From the NCBI RefSeq assembly GCF_902497555.1, contig NZ_CABVGP010000001.1, forward strand, positions 4,072,501-4,136,500: a stretch of 64,000 nucleotides of DNA. The letters are read 5' to 3'. Position numbers and translations under genes: made by a program. Each line of letters begins with the position of its first letter. The stretch's first letter is position 1. This document shows, one piece after another, positions 50,625 to 60,230 of the stretch. Source of the stretch: Amycolatopsis camponoti. Lineage in GTDB: Bacteria; Actinomycetota; Actinomycetes; Mycobacteriales; Pseudonocardiaceae. The notes beneath the pieces were generated by a model. The model saw only the letters and a program-made list of their open reading frames with translations, was not told where the DNA came from and made no database searches.

Positions 50625-51449
50625 ATGACGAGCCGTCGCCGGGTGCTGCGCGTCCGCGACGGCGTGCCGACCGCGCGGCCGGACACGCTGACCGTCGAGG
50701 AACCCCTCGAGATCCGGGTGGCCGGGAAAGCGCTGTCGATCACGATGCGGACCCCGGGCGACGACTTCGACCTCGCCGCCGGATTCCTGGTCGGCGAAGG
50801 CGTGGTGCGAGCGGCGTCGGACGTCCATTCGATCCGCTACTGCGCCGGGGCCACGGCCGACGGCGGCAACACGTACAACGTGCTCGACGTCGTCCTCGCC
50901 CCGGGCGTCGCGCCGCCGGACGCGTCGGTGGAGCGGAACTTCTACACGACGTCCTCGTGCGGGCTGTGCGGCAAGGCAAGTCTGGACGCCGTCCGGACGA
51001 CGGTGGTGTGGCCGATCGGGGACGACCCGTTCCGCACCGACCCGGCGACGCTCGCCGCGCTGCCCGACGAACTCCGTGCAGCACAAAGGGTCTTCGATCG
51101 CACGGGCGGGCTGCACGCGGCCGGGCTCTTCGACGCCGACGGGAAGCTGCTGTGCCTGCGCGAGGACGTCGGCCGGCACAACGCGGTGGACAAGGTGGTC
51201 GGCTGGGCGACCCGCGACGGCCGGCTGCCCCTGTCCGGGACGGTGCTGATGGTCAGCGGGCGGGCGTCGTTCGAGCTGGTGCAGAAGGCGGCGATGGCCG
51301 GGATCCCCTTGCTGGCCGCGGTTTCCGCGCCGTCGTCGCTGGCGGTGGATCTGGCGGCGGAGCTGGGGCTGACGCTGGTGGGTTTCCTGCGAGGTACGTC
51401 GATGAACGTCTACACGCGACCCGACCGGCTGAGACTTCAGCCGAGCTGA
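50625..51449 (+). CDS. fdhD: Formate dehydrogenase accessory sulfurtransferase FdhD
   Basis: 274 residues. [38 protein letters not shown] at the N-terminus, the catalytic C-x-x-C in SSCGLCG (about 113-119), [44 protein letters not shown] and [12 protein letters not shown] are all typical. FdhD passes sulfur to the molybdenum cofactor of formate dehydrogenase, whose gene begins at 63552. ATG at 50625, 11 nt after the transporter stop; a GTG at 50616 is an alternative. The 3' end overlaps the convergent LysR gene by 13 bp. Confidence 0.92.
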   Translation: MTSRRRVLRVRDGVPTARPDTLTVEEPLEIRVAGKALSITMRTPGDDFDLAAGFLVGEGVVRAASDVHSIRYCAGATADGGNTYNVLDVVLAPGVAPPDASVERNFYTTSSCGLCGKASLDAVRTTVVWPIGDDPFRTDPATLAALPDELRAAQRVFDRTGGLHAAGLFDADGKLLCLREDVGRHNAVDKVVGWATRDGRLPLSGTVLMVSGRASFELVQKAAMAGIPLLAAVSAPSSLAVDLAAELGLTLVGFLRGTSMNVYTRPDRLRLQPS

Positions 51450-52630
51450 GCGAGCAGGGCGGCGACGGCGGGGGAGGGGACGCCCCGGTACACGGCGGCG
51501 AGCTGCCACGGCGGTGGCCGGTCGAAACGCCGCACGGTGAGATCGGGAAAGCGCGAGGTAGCCGAGGCGGGCAGGACGCAGGCGGCCAGCCCGGCCCGCA
51601 CGAGCCCCGCGGCGACGGCGAGGTCATCGACCTCCAGCGAGAGCCGTCGGCAGGGAAAGGCCCGATCGACGGCTTCGCGGATAGCCCAGCCCGGCGGGAA
51701 GTCCACGAGGGACAGTTCGGAGAGTTCGGCGGGCGCGGACCGCGAGCCGCCGGGTGCGGTGGCGAGGATGAGTTCTTCGTGGGGGAGCGGGGTGGTGACC
51801 AGCTCGCCGGGAGGGAGTGGGTTGGCGGCGGGCTCGTGTGTGGGCGAGGCCGGGTCGCTCGTGGGCGGGTGGTGTGCGGGCGCGGCCAGGCTTGCCGCGG
51901 ACTCGTGCGTAGGTTCGGCGAGGCTGGCGGCGGACTTGTGCGTAGGTGCGGCCAGGCTGGCGGCGGCCTTGTGTGTGGGTGCGGCTGGGTCGGCCGTGGG
52001 CGGATTGTGTGCGGGTGCGGGTGCGGCCAGGCTGGCTGCCGACTCGTGCGTAGGTGCGGCCGGTCCGGTCGCGGACAGGTCGTGCCTGGGTGTGGTCAGG
52101 CCGGTCGTGGGATCGCCGGGTGCAAAACCGTCCGTCGCCAGTTCGCCGTGCGGTGCGGCTGCGAAACCGTTGATACTCGGCGAAGCCGCACCGCAGCCCG
52201 CGACCGCCGTCAGCACCACGTCCACTGTGGACTCGGCCAGCGCTCGCTCCACCTCACCGGGCAAAACCTGCCGCACCTCCACCACCAACCCCGGGTGCAC
52301 GTGCCGGAGCGCCGCGAGCACCCGGTGCCAGTCCGTCAGCAACCCCGGGCACACCCCGAGCCGGACCCGCCCGCCCACCGGGGACACCGCCGCCCGGGCT
52401 CGGGCGGCTGCCTCCAGGGCCGCCCGCGCGGCGGGCATGAACGCCTCGCCGGCGGGCGTCAATACCACCTGGTGCGTCGTGCGGTGGAACAACGGCGTCC
52501 CCAAGTCGCGCTCCAGGGCGCGGACCACTGTGGACACCGTCGACTGGACCGTCCGCAGCCGTACCGCGGCCGCGGTGAAGCCGCCTTCCTCCGCGACCGC
52601 CACCACCACTGCCAGCTGACGCAGTTCCAT
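51437..52630 (-). CDS. LysR-family regulator with repeat-expanded effector domain
   Basis: 397 residues, about 100 longer than usual. N-terminal w[54 protein letters not shown]. The first effector half follows ([44 protein letters not shown]), then an Ala/Pro/His-rich insert with imperfect repeats, then the second half ([46 protein letters not shown]). The regulatory target is unknown; it is co-directional with the sucCD-like genes and overlaps the tiny ORF before it. Confidence 0.82.
   Translation of the reverse strand: MELRQLAVVVAVAEEGGFTAAAVRLRTVQSTVSTVVRALERDLGTPLFHRTTHQVVLTPAGEAFMPAARAALEAAARARAAVSPVGGRVRLGVCPGLLTDWHRVLAALRHVHPGLVVEVRQVLPGEVERALAESTVDVVLTAVAGCGAASPSINGFAAAPHGELATDGFAPGDPTTGLTTPRHDLSATGPAAPTHESAASLAAPAPAHNPPTADPAAPTHKAAASLAAPTHKSAASLAEPTHESAASLAAPAHHPPTSDPASPTHEPAANPLPPGELVTTPLPHEELILATAPGGSRSAPAELSELSLVDFPPGWAIREAVDRAFPCRRLSLEVDDLAVAAGLVRAGLAACVLPASATSRFPDLTVRRFDRPPPWQLAAVYRGVPSPAVAALLAQLG
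51830..52065 (-). repeat. Imperfect repeats encoding PTH[E/K]-SAASLAAP units in LysR gene
   Basis: Five units with the core PTHE/PTHK followed mostly by SAASLA or AAASLA, some separated by [11 protein letters not shown] or [11 protein letters not shown]. At DNA level the units share the segment GTGCGTAGGTGCGGCCAGGC and relatives, with frame kept. They lie between the two halves of the effector domain (about residues 189-267). Confidence 0.8.
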
Positions 52631-52713
52631 CACGGCACCTGGTCGAGGACGTAGCCGCGCTCTGCGTCCGTCTGCGGCAGGAACGGCGACCCGCACGCGA
52701 GCACCGCCTGCAT
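52630..52713 (-). CDS. 27-residue small ORF linking sucD-type and LysR genes
   Basis: Reads [17 protein letters not shown]... to a stop. Its ATG shares bases with the sucD-type stop (TGATG), and its stop shares bases with the LysR start (TGATG). Such double overlap suggests a translational-coupling peptide or a relic of a larger gene. No family recognised; it may be no gene at all. Confidence 0.35.
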   Translation of the reverse strand: MQAVLACGSPFLPQTDAERGYVLDQVP

Positions 52714-53594
52714 CAGCCCAGCACCTCCCGGACCAGCGCCGCCGTCTCGCTCGGGGTTCGCCCGACGCGGATTCCCGCCGCCTCCAGTGCTTCCTTCTTC
52801 GCCGACGCCGTTCCGGCCGAGCCCGACACGATCGCGCCGGCGTGGCCCATCGTCCTGCCCTCCGGGGCGGTGAACCCGGCGACGTACCCGACGACCGGCT
52901 TCGAGACGTTCGCCCGCACGAACTCCGCGGCCCGCTCCTCGGCGTCGCCGCCGATCTCGCCGATCAGCACGATCAGGTCGGTCTCCGGGTCCTTTTCGAA
53001 CGCTTCGACGGCGTCGATGTGCGTCGTCCCGATGATCGGGTCGCCGCCGATCCCGACGCACGTGGAGAACCCGATGTCCCGCAGCTCGTGCATGAGCTGG
53101 TAGGTCAGCGTGCCGGACTTGGACACCAGCCCGATCCGCCCGGGGCCGGTGATGTCGGCCGGGATGATCCCCGCGTTGGACTTGCCGGGGGAGATGATGC
53201 CCGGGCAGTTCGGCCCGATGATCCGGGTCCGCCCGCCCGCCGCGACCGCGTGCGACCACAGCCGGGCCGTGTCGTGCACCGGGACGCCCTCGGTGATCAC
53301 CACCGCGAGCCCGATCCCGGCGTCGACGGCCTCCATCACGGCGTCGGCGACGAACGGCGGCGGCACGAACAGCACGCAGACGTCGGCGCCGGTCGACGCC
53401 ATCGACTCCGCGACGCTGCCGAAGACGGGCAGTGAACGGCCCGAGATCTCCGCGTGCTGCCCGGCTTTGCGCGGGTTCACGCCGCCGACGACGTTCGTGC
53501 CGGCGGCCAGCATCCGCCGGGTGTGCTTGGCGCCTTCGGAGCCGGTGATGCCGGAGACGACGATCCGGCTGGTCTCGTCCAGGAAGATGGCCAC
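52713..53594 (-). CDS. Succinyl-CoA ligase-type alpha subunit (paralogue in oxalate locus)
   Basis: 293 residues with the SucD fold: CoA-binding Rossmann part ([35 protein letters not shown]), [57 protein letters not shown], and the phosphorylated His H251 in [15 protein letters not shown] start 1 nt after the beta-subunit stop. Its placement among oxalate genes suggests a dedicated role: balancing succinyl/oxalyl/formyl-CoA pools or acting on a different acid. This is inference. Confidence 0.85.
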   Translation of the reverse strand: MAIFLDETSRIVVSGITGSEGAKHTRRMLAAGTNVVGGVNPRKAGQHAEISGRSLPVFGSVAESMASTGADVCVLFVPPPFVADAVMEAVDAGIGLAVVITEGVPVHDTARLWSHAVAAGGRTRIIGPNCPGIISPGKSNAGIIPADITGPGRIGLVSKSGTLTYQLMHELRDIGFSTCVGIGGDPIIGTTHIDAVEAFEKDPETDLIVLIGEIGGDAEERAAEFVRANVSKPVVGYVAGFTAPEGRTMGHAGAIVSGSAGTASAKKEALEAAGIRVGRTPSETAALVREVLG

Positions 53595-53595
53595 G

Positions 53596-54741
53596 TCAGA
53601 CCTCCGCGATCGCGAGCTTCGCCGCCTCGCGGGCGGCGTCGTCCATGGTGGCCACCACGGTGACCAGGGGGTGGGCGGCTTCGGCGAGGATCCGCCTGCC
53701 TTCGGTGACGTTGTTCCCGTCGAGCCGGACCACGAGGGGCTTGGTGGCGCGGGAACCCAGGATCTCCAGTGACCGCACGATCCCCGTCGCGACGGCGTCG
53801 CAGGCGGTGATCCCGCCGAAGACGTTGACGAACACGCTGCGCACCTGCGGGTCGCCGAGGATCACGGTCAGGCCGTTCACCATCACCTCGGCCGACGCGC
53901 CGCCGCCGATGTCGAGGAAGTTGGCCGGTCCGCGCGCGCCGGCTTCGGAAGCGGCGGCCGCCACGACGTCCAAAGTGGACATGACCAGGCCGGCGCCGTT
54001 GCCGATCACGCCGATGTCGCCGTCGAGCTTGACGTAGTTGAGGCCCTTCGCGCGTGCCTCCCGTTCCAAGGGATCGTCGTCCGAAAGCTCGTCGAACGAA
54101 GAGGAACGGCGGAAGGACGCGTTGTCGTCCAGCGTGATCTTCCCGTCGAGCGCGAGAATCCCGGTCGACGTGCTGGCCAGCGGATTGACCTCGACCAGCG
54201 TGCAGTCCTCGGTGACGAACACGTCCCACAGCTTTTCGACGACGCCGGCGACCTCGGCGCGGACGTCGGCGGGGAACGCGGCGGCCACCGCGGCCGAGTC
54301 GACGCCGGCGCGCGGGTCGACCGGGACCCGGGCCAGGGCGTCCGGCCGGGACGCCGCGACCTCCTCGATCTCCATCCCGCCTTCGGTCGACGCCATCGCG
54401 AGGAACGTCCGCCCGGCGCGGTCGAGCAGGAAGGAAAGGTAGTACTCGTCGGCGATCTCGCTGGCCTCGGTCACCAGGACGCGGTGCACGGTGTGGCCCT
54501 TGATGTCCATGCCGAGGATGTCGTCGGCGGCCTGCTCGGCGTCGTCGGCGGTCCGCACCACGCGGACGCCGCCCGCCTTGCCGCGGCCGCCGGTCTTCAC
54601 CTGGGCCTTGACGACAACCGGTCCGTCCAGGGAAGCGGCAGCGGACCGGGCCGCGGCGGGATCGGCCGCGACCCGGCCGCGGGGGACGGGTACGCCGTGC
54701 TTCTCGAAGAGATCCCGGGCTTCGTGTTCGAAGAGGTCCAT
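53596..54741 (-). CDS. Succinyl-CoA ligase-type beta subunit (paralogue in oxalate locus)
   Basis: 381 residues, ATP-grasp fold: [39 protein letters not shown] (nucleotide-binding), [87 protein letters not shown]. All match SucC. ATG at 54741 with AAAGGAC upstream. It is divergent from the oxalyl-CoA decarboxylase operon, and the shared 282-bp region holds a GntR-type site, so the pair is probably induced with it. Confidence 0.87.
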   Translation of the reverse strand: MDLFEHEARDLFEKHGVPVPRGRVAADPAAARSAAASLDGPVVVKAQVKTGGRGKAGGVRVVRTADDAEQAADDILGMDIKGHTVHRVLVTEASEIADEYYLSFLLDRAGRTFLAMASTEGGMEIEEVAASRPDALARVPVDPRAGVDSAAVAAAFPADVRAEVAGVVEKLWDVFVTEDCTLVEVNPLASTSTGILALDGKITLDDNASFRRSSSFDELSDDDPLEREARAKGLNYVKLDGDIGVIGNGAGLVMSTLDVVAAAASEAGARGPANFLDIGGGASAEVMVNGLTVILGDPQVRSVFVNVFGGITACDAVATGIVRSLEILGSRATKPLVVRLDGNNVTEGRRILAEAAHPLVTVVATMDDAAREAAKLAIAEV

Positions 54742-54894
54742 GCGGGGGCGTCCTTTCCGCGGCGGGGCTGGGCAAGGAGGTCCGCCGTGTCCGGGCGTGC
54801 GGTGACGGTCCGCGGGGGCCGGATCGAAGCCCGGAAAAACCCTGCGGATAGCCCTGGACACGGGCTGCTTGAAGAGTGACTATATGCCTACCCC

Positions 54895-54909
54895 ATACGG
54901 TATGCAATC
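54895..54909. promoter_or_regulatory. GntR-type site between sucC-like and oxc genes
   Basis: ATACGGTATGCAATC lies in the 282-bp divergent region (54742-55023), 115 bp before the decarboxylase start and 154 bp before the sucC-type start. It agrees with the sites at 49258 and 62505 in 13 and 14 of 15 bases respectively. The rest of this intergenic region holds no gene. Confidence 0.65.
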
Positions 54910-55023
54910 TACAGTCTGCGGCGAAGAGGCCGTTGACCTCGACGGACGTCGCCGGCGGCGACGTGCGGGGCGGACGGAGCGCCGGACAAGAGAGATCCGG
55001 CGGCGGACCAGAGGAGTTGAGCA

Positions 55024-56760
55024 ATGGCGCTGACCACGACCGGCACCACCACGGGGGAGAGTGCCCGAGCGACGAACGGCGCCGAACCCGCGCCCGCCGA
55101 GATATCCGGCGGCCACCTGGTGGCGAAAGCGCTGAAGGCCGAAGGGGTCGACACGATCTTCACCCTGTGCGGCGGCCACATCATCGACATCTACGACGGC
55201 TGCGTCGACGAAGGCATCCAGGTCATCGACGTCCGGCACGAGCAGGTCGCGGCCCACGCGGCCGACGGCTACGCGCGGATCACCGGGAAGCCCGGCTGCG
55301 CGGTGGTCACGGCCGGCCCCGGCACCACCGACGCCGTCACCGGGGTCGCGAACGCCCTGCGCGCGGAGAGCCCGATGCTGCTCATCGGTGGCCAGGGCGC
55401 GCTCACCCAGCACAAGATGGGGTCCCTCCAGGACCTCCCGCACGTGGACATGATGACGCCGATCACCAAGTTCGCCGCCACCGTCCCGCACACCGCCCGC
55501 GTCGCCGACCTCGTCTCGATGGCGTTCCGCGAGGCCTACGCCGGCGCGCCCGGCCCGTCATTCCTGGAGATCCCGCGCGACGTCCTCGACGCGCGCGTAC
55601 CGCTCGAGAACGCGAGGATCCCCGAGGCCGGCCGCTACCGCGCGTCGACCAAGAACGCGGGCGACCCGGCCGACATCGAGAAGCTCGCCGACCTGTTGGT
55701 GCACGCGAAGAAGCCGGCCATCCTGCTCGGCAGCCAGGTCTGGACCACACGCGCGACCGAACCGGCCGTGGACCTCGTGCGCACGCTGAACATCCCGGCG
55801 TACATGAACGGCGCCGGCCGCGGCACCCTGCCTCCGGGCGACCCACACCACTTCCAGCTCTCGCGCCGGTACGCTTTCGACAACGCCGACGTCATCATCA
55901 TCGTCGGCACCCCGTTCGACTTCCGGATGGGCTACGGCAAGCGGCTGTCGAAGGACGCCACCGTCGTGCAGATCGACCTCGACTACCGCACGGTCGGCAA
56001 GAACCGCGACATCGACCTCGGCATCGTCGGCGACGCCGGGCAGGTCCTGGCCGCGGTGGCCGAAGCCGCGTCCGGACGCACCGACAACGGCGCCGTCGGC
56101 CGCAAGGCCTGGCTCGAAGAGCTGCAGGCCGTGGAGGAGAAGGCGAAGCAGAAGCGCCTGCCGCTGCAGCACTCCGACGCGAGCCCGATCCACCCGTACC
56201 GGCTGGTCCACGAGATCAACGAGTTCCTGACCGAGGACTCGATCTACATCGGCGACGGCGGCGACATCGTCACCTTCTCCGGCCAGGTCGTGCAGCCCAA
56301 GTCGCCCGGCCACTGGATGGACCCCGGTCCACTCGGGACACTCGGCGTCGGGATCCCGTTCGTGCTGGCCGCCAAGCACGCGCGTCCGGACAAGGAGGTC
56401 GTCGCCCTCTTCGGCGACGGCGCCTTCAGCCTCACCGGCTGGGACTTCGAGACGCTCGTGCGCTTCAACCTGCCGTTCGTCGGGATCGTCGGCAACAACT
56501 CGTCGATGAACCAGATCCGCTACGGCCAGGCCGCGAAGTACGGCCTTCCGCGCGAGCGCGTCGGCAACACCCTCGGCGACGTCCGCTACGACGAGTTCGC
56601 CCGGATGCTCGGCGGCCACGGCGAAGAGGTCCGCGACCCGGCCGACATCGGGCCGGCGCTGCAGCGCGCCCGCGAGTCCGGCAAGCCGTCGCTGATCAAC
56701 GTCTGGGTCGATCCCGACGTGTACGCCCCCGGAACCATGAACCAGACCATGTACAAGTGA
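55024..56760 (+). CDS. oxc: Oxalyl-CoA decarboxylase (thiamine diphosphate-dependent)
   Basis: 578 residues. The three-domain ThDP-enzyme fold is visible: an N-terminal PYR domain with the catalytic Glu in [22 protein letters not shown]; a middle domain; and a C-terminal PP domain with the ThDP motif [34 protein letters not shown]. It is closer to oxalyl-CoA decarboxylase than to acetolactate synthase in the segment [44 protein letters not shown]. It converts oxalyl-CoA to formyl-CoA and CO2. ATG with GAGGAG 8 nt before; the CoA-transferase gene follows 11 nt later. Confidence 0.9.
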   Translation: MALTTTGTTTGESARATNGAEPAPAEISGGHLVAKALKAEGVDTIFTLCGGHIIDIYDGCVDEGIQVIDVRHEQVAAHAADGYARITGKPGCAVVTAGPGTTDAVTGVANALRAESPMLLIGGQGALTQHKMGSLQDLPHVDMMTPITKFAATVPHTARVADLVSMAFREAYAGAPGPSFLEIPRDVLDARVPLENARIPEAGRYRASTKNAGDPADIEKLADLLVHAKKPAILLGSQVWTTRATEPAVDLVRTLNIPAYMNGAGRGTLPPGDPHHFQLSRRYAFDNADVIIIVGTPFDFRMGYGKRLSKDATVVQIDLDYRTVGKNRDIDLGIVGDAGQVLAAVAEAASGRTDNGAVGRKAWLEELQAVEEKAKQKRLPLQHSDASPIHPYRLVHEINEFLTEDSIYIGDGGDIVTFSGQVVQPKSPGHWMDPGPLGTLGVGIPFVLAAKHARPDKEVVALFGDGAFSLTGWDFETLVRFNLPFVGIVGNNSSMNQIRYGQAAKYGLPRERVGNTLGDVRYDEFARMLGGHGEEVRDPADIGPALQRARESGKPSLINVWVDPDVYAPGTMNQTMYK

Positions 56761-56771
56761 GCGGAGGCCCC

Positions 56772-58001
56772 ATGGGTAAGGCACTGGAGGGCGTCCGCGT
56801 CCTCGACATGACGCACGTGCAGTCCGGACCGTCCTCGACGCAGCTGCTCGCCTGGCTCGGCGCGGACGTGATCAAGCTCGAAACCCCCGGCCGGGGCGAC
56901 ATCACGCGCGGCCAGCTGCGCGACCTGCCCGGCGTCGACAGCCTCTACTTCACGATGCTGAACGCCAACAAGCGCAGCATCACCCTCAACATGAAGAGCG
57001 ACGAGGGCAAGGAGGTCTTCGAGAAGCTCGTGTCCGGAGTGGACATTCTCGTCGAAAACTTCGGCCCGGGCGTCGTCGACCGGTTCGGCTACCCGTGGGA
57101 CAAGCTCTCCGCGCTCAACCCGCGGCTGATCTACGCCTCCATCAAGGGGTTCGGCCCCGGCCGCTACGCCGACTTCAAGGCCTACGAGGTCATCGCGCAG
57201 GCCATGGGCGGCGCGATGAGCACCACCGGCTTCGAGGACGGCCCGCCGACCGCGACCGGCGCGCAGATCGGCGACTCCGGAACCGGCATCCACCTGGTGG
57301 CCGCCATCCTCGCCGCGCTGTTCCAGCGGACCTCCACCGGCCGCGGCCAGCGCGTCCAGGTCGCCATGCAGGACGCCGTGCTCAACCTCTGCCGCGTGAA
57401 GCTGCGCGACCAGCAGCGGCTCACGCACGGCCCGCTCGGCGAGTACCCGAACGACCAGTTCGGTGACGAGGTCCCGCGCTCGGGCAACGCCTCCGGCGGC
57501 GGCCAGCCCGGCTGGGCGGTCAAGTGCGCGCCCGGCGGCCGGAACGACTACATCTACGTGATCGTCCAGCCACCCGGCTGGGCGCCGCTCGCGCGGCTGA
57601 TCGGCAAGGACGAGCTGGCCGAGGACCCGGCGTGGGCCACGCCGGAGGTCCGGCTGTCCAAACTGGACAAGATGTTCGCGCTCGTCGAAGAGTGGACCGA
57701 GAAGCACACCAAGTGGGAAGTGATGGAGAAGCTCAACGCCTGCAACATCCCCTGCGGCCCGATCCTGTCCACGAAGGAGCTGATCGAGGACGAGACCCTG
57801 GAGCAGCTCGGCTCGGTCGTCGAGGTGGCGCACCCGGAGCGCGGCAGCTTCAAGACCGTCGGCTGCCCGCTCAAGCTGTCCGACTCGCCGGTCGAGATCG
57901 AACGTTCGCCGCTGCTCGGCGAGCACAACGACGAGGTGCTGGCCGAACTCGGCTACAGCGAGGCCGAGCTGGACAAGTTCCGTGCGGCGGGGGTGATCTG
58001 A
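56772..58001 (+). CDS. frc: Formyl-CoA:oxalate CoA-transferase (class III)
   Basis: 409 residues of the CaiB/BaiF class III family: [93 protein letters not shown], the catalytic Asp in [13 protein letters not shown], and [19 protein letters not shown]. The glycine-rich [10 protein letters not shown] loop typical of Frc, which covers the active site, is also visible. It moves CoA from formyl-CoA to oxalate, closing the cycle with the decarboxylase. Directly followed (no gap) by the NDP-forming ligase gene. Confidence 0.9.
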   Translation: MGKALEGVRVLDMTHVQSGPSSTQLLAWLGADVIKLETPGRGDITRGQLRDLPGVDSLYFTMLNANKRSITLNMKSDEGKEVFEKLVSGVDILVENFGPGVVDRFGYPWDKLSALNPRLIYASIKGFGPGRYADFKAYEVIAQAMGGAMSTTGFEDGPPTATGAQIGDSGTGIHLVAAILAALFQRTSTGRGQRVQVAMQDAVLNLCRVKLRDQQRLTHGPLGEYPNDQFGDEVPRSGNASGGGQPGWAVKCAPGGRNDYIYVIVQPPGWAPLARLIGKDELAEDPAWATPEVRLSKLDKMFALVEEWTEKHTKWEVMEKLNACNIPCGPILSTKELIEDETLEQLGSVVEVAHPERGSFKTVGCPLKLSDSPVEIERSPLLGEHNDEVLAELGYSEAELDKFRAAGVI

Positions 58002-60128
58002 GTGGCGGATCACGCGGCGGTCGAGAAGATCCTCGACCAGGCGGCCGCCGAGGGCCGGTCTTCGTTGACCGCGCCCGAGGGGCGTGCGGTGTGCGAGGCC
58101 TACGGTATCCCGACCCCGGCCGAGCGGCTCGCGGCGACGGCCGACGAAGCCGCGGCCCACGCCCAGGACATCGGGCTGCCGGTCGTGCTCAAGATCGTCT
58201 CACCGGACATCCTGCACAAAACCGAAGCCGGCGGGGTGCTGGTCGGCCTGAAGGACGCCGAAGCGGTGAAGGCGGGTTTCGAGAAGATCGTCGAGAACGC
58301 GAAGGCGTACGACGCCGACGCGCGGATCCTCGGCGTCCAGGTGCAGCAGATGCTCACCGAGGGCCAGGAGGTGATCATCGGCTCGGTCACCGACCCGACG
58401 TTCGGCAAGATCGTCGCGTTCGGCCTGGGCGGCGTCCTGGTGGAGGTGCTCAAGGACGTCACCTTCCGGCTCGCGCCGACGAGCACCGAGGAAGCGCTGT
58501 CGATGATCGACGGTATCCAAGCGGCAGAAATCCTCCGGGGCGTCCGCGGAGCGGATCCGGTCGACCGTGACGCGCTCGCCGCGGTCATCACCGGGCTCGG
58601 GCAGCTGGTCGCCGACTTCCCTCAGCTGTCCGAAGTGGACCTCAACCCGGTCCTCGCGACGGCGTCCGGCGCCACCGCGGTCGACGTCCGGATCCTGGTC
58701 GACCCGGACGCGGCGAAGGAGCCGGTCCGGTTCACCCAGGAGGAGATCCTCGCCTCGATGAACCGGATCATGAAACCGGTGTCGATCGCGGTGATCGGCG
58801 CGTCGGCCGAGGCCGGCAAGATCGGCAACTCGGTGATGAAGAACCTGGTCAACGGCGGCTACGCGGGGGAGATCCACCCGATCAACCCCAAGGCCACCGA
58901 GATCCTCGACCGCAAGGCCTACGCCAGCATCACCGACGTGCCCGGTGACGTCGACGTCGCGATCTTCGCCATCCCGGCGAAGTTCGTCCCCGCCGCGCTG
59001 GAGGAGGTCGGCAAGAAGGGCGCGGCCGGCGCGATCCTCATCCCGTCCGGCTTCGGCGAGACCGGCAACATCGAGCTGCAGGACGAGGTCGTCGCGATCG
59101 CGCGCAAGCACGGCGTGCGCATCCTCGGGCCCAACATCTACGGCTACTACTACACGCCGGAGAACCTGTCGGCGACGTTCTGCACGCCGTACGACGTCAA
59201 GGGCGGAGTCGCGCTGTCGTCGCAGAGCGGCGGCATCGGGATGGCGATCCTCGGGTTCAGCCGCTCGGCGAAGATGGGGGTGTCCTCGATCGTCGGCGTG
59301 GGGAACAAAGCCGACATCGACGAGGACGACCTGCTCACCTTCTTCGAGCAGGACGACAACACCCAGCTCGTCGCCATGCACCTCGAAGACCTCAAGGACG
59401 GCCGCTCGTTCGCCGAGACGGCGAAGCGCGTCTCGAAGCACAAGCCGGTCGTCGTGCTCAAAGCCGGGCGGACGTCCCAGGGCGCCAAGGCGGCCAGCTC
59501 GCACACCGGCGCACTGGCCGGCGACGACAAGGTCTACGACGACATCCTCCGCCAGAGCGGCGTGATCCGGGCGCCCGGGCTGAACGACCTGCTCGAGTAC
59601 GCCCGCGGCATCCCGCTGCTGCCCACGCCGAAGGGCGAGAACGTCGTCATCATCACCGGTGCCGGCGGCTCGGGTGTGCTGCTTTCGGACGCCTGCGTCG
59701 ACAACGGTCTGAGCCTGATGGAGATCCCGCCGGACCTCGACACGGCGTTCCGGAAGTTCATCCCGCCCTTCGGCGCGGCCGGCAACCCGGTGGACATCAC
59801 CGGCGGCGAGCCACCCTCGACCTACCGCAACACGATCGCGCTGGGCCTCGAGGACGACCGGATCCACGCCCTGATCCTGGGCTACTGGCACACCATCGTC
59901 ACCCCGCCGATGGTCTTCGCGGAGCTCGTCGCGCGAGTGGTCGAGGAGTACCGCGCGAAGGGGATCCACAAGCCCGTCGTCGCGTCGCTCTCCGGCGACG
60001 TCGAGGTCGAAGAGGCGAGCGACTACCTCTACGACCACGGTGTCGTCGCCTACCCGTACACGACCGAGAAGCCGGTCGCGGTGCTCGGTGCGAAGTACCG
60101 CTGGGCGCGGGCGGCGGGGCTGCTCTGA
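58002..60128 (+). CDS. NDP-forming acyl-CoA synthetase (acetate-CoA ligase type)
   Basis: 708 residues in one chain with the order ATP-grasp then CoA-binding/ligase. Residues 1-230 hold the nucleotide-binding half (VVLKIVSPDILHKTEAGGVLVGLK, EVIIGSVTDPTFGKIVAFGLGG). From about 255 comes the CoA-binding Rossmann part (SIAVIGASAEAGKIGNSVMKNLVNGGYAGEIHPINPK, GPNIYGYYYTPENLSATFC), then the ligase part with the phospho-histidine H501 in ASSHTGALAGDDKVYDD. The family makes ATP (or GTP) from acyl-CoA, or the reverse. The GTG directly follows the frc stop. In this operon it may link formyl-CoA or oxalyl-CoA to the energy pool; this is inferred. Confidence 0.85.
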   Translation: MADHAAVEKILDQAAAEGRSSLTAPEGRAVCEAYGIPTPAERLAATADEAAAHAQDIGLPVVLKIVSPDILHKTEAGGVLVGLKDAEAVKAGFEKIVENAKAYDADARILGVQVQQMLTEGQEVIIGSVTDPTFGKIVAFGLGGVLVEVLKDVTFRLAPTSTEEALSMIDGIQAAEILRGVRGADPVDRDALAAVITGLGQLVADFPQLSEVDLNPVLATASGATAVDVRILVDPDAAKEPVRFTQEEILASMNRIMKPVSIAVIGASAEAGKIGNSVMKNLVNGGYAGEIHPINPKATEILDRKAYASITDVPGDVDVAIFAIPAKFVPAALEEVGKKGAAGAILIPSGFGETGNIELQDEVVAIARKHGVRILGPNIYGYYYTPENLSATFCTPYDVKGGVALSSQSGGIGMAILGFSRSAKMGVSSIVGVGNKADIDEDDLLTFFEQDDNTQLVAMHLEDLKDGRSFAETAKRVSKHKPVVVLKAGRTSQGAKAASSHTGALAGDDKVYDDILRQSGVIRAPGLNDLLEYARGIPLLPTPKGENVVIITGAGGSGVLLSDACVDNGLSLMEIPPDLDTAFRKFIPPFGAAGNPVDITGGEPPSTYRNTIALGLEDDRIHALILGYWHTIVTPPMVFAELVARVVEEYRAKGIHKPVVASLSGDVEVEEASDYLYDHGVVAYPYTTEKPVAVLGAKYRWARAAGLL

Positions 60129-60230
60129 ACGTCCTCCACAGGGGCTGGCCCACCGAGTGAGAAAGGACGAAGATCCACCGCACGTCGGCAACAGAGGGAC
60201 ATGAGTCAACGGTGACGAAAGAGAACTCTT

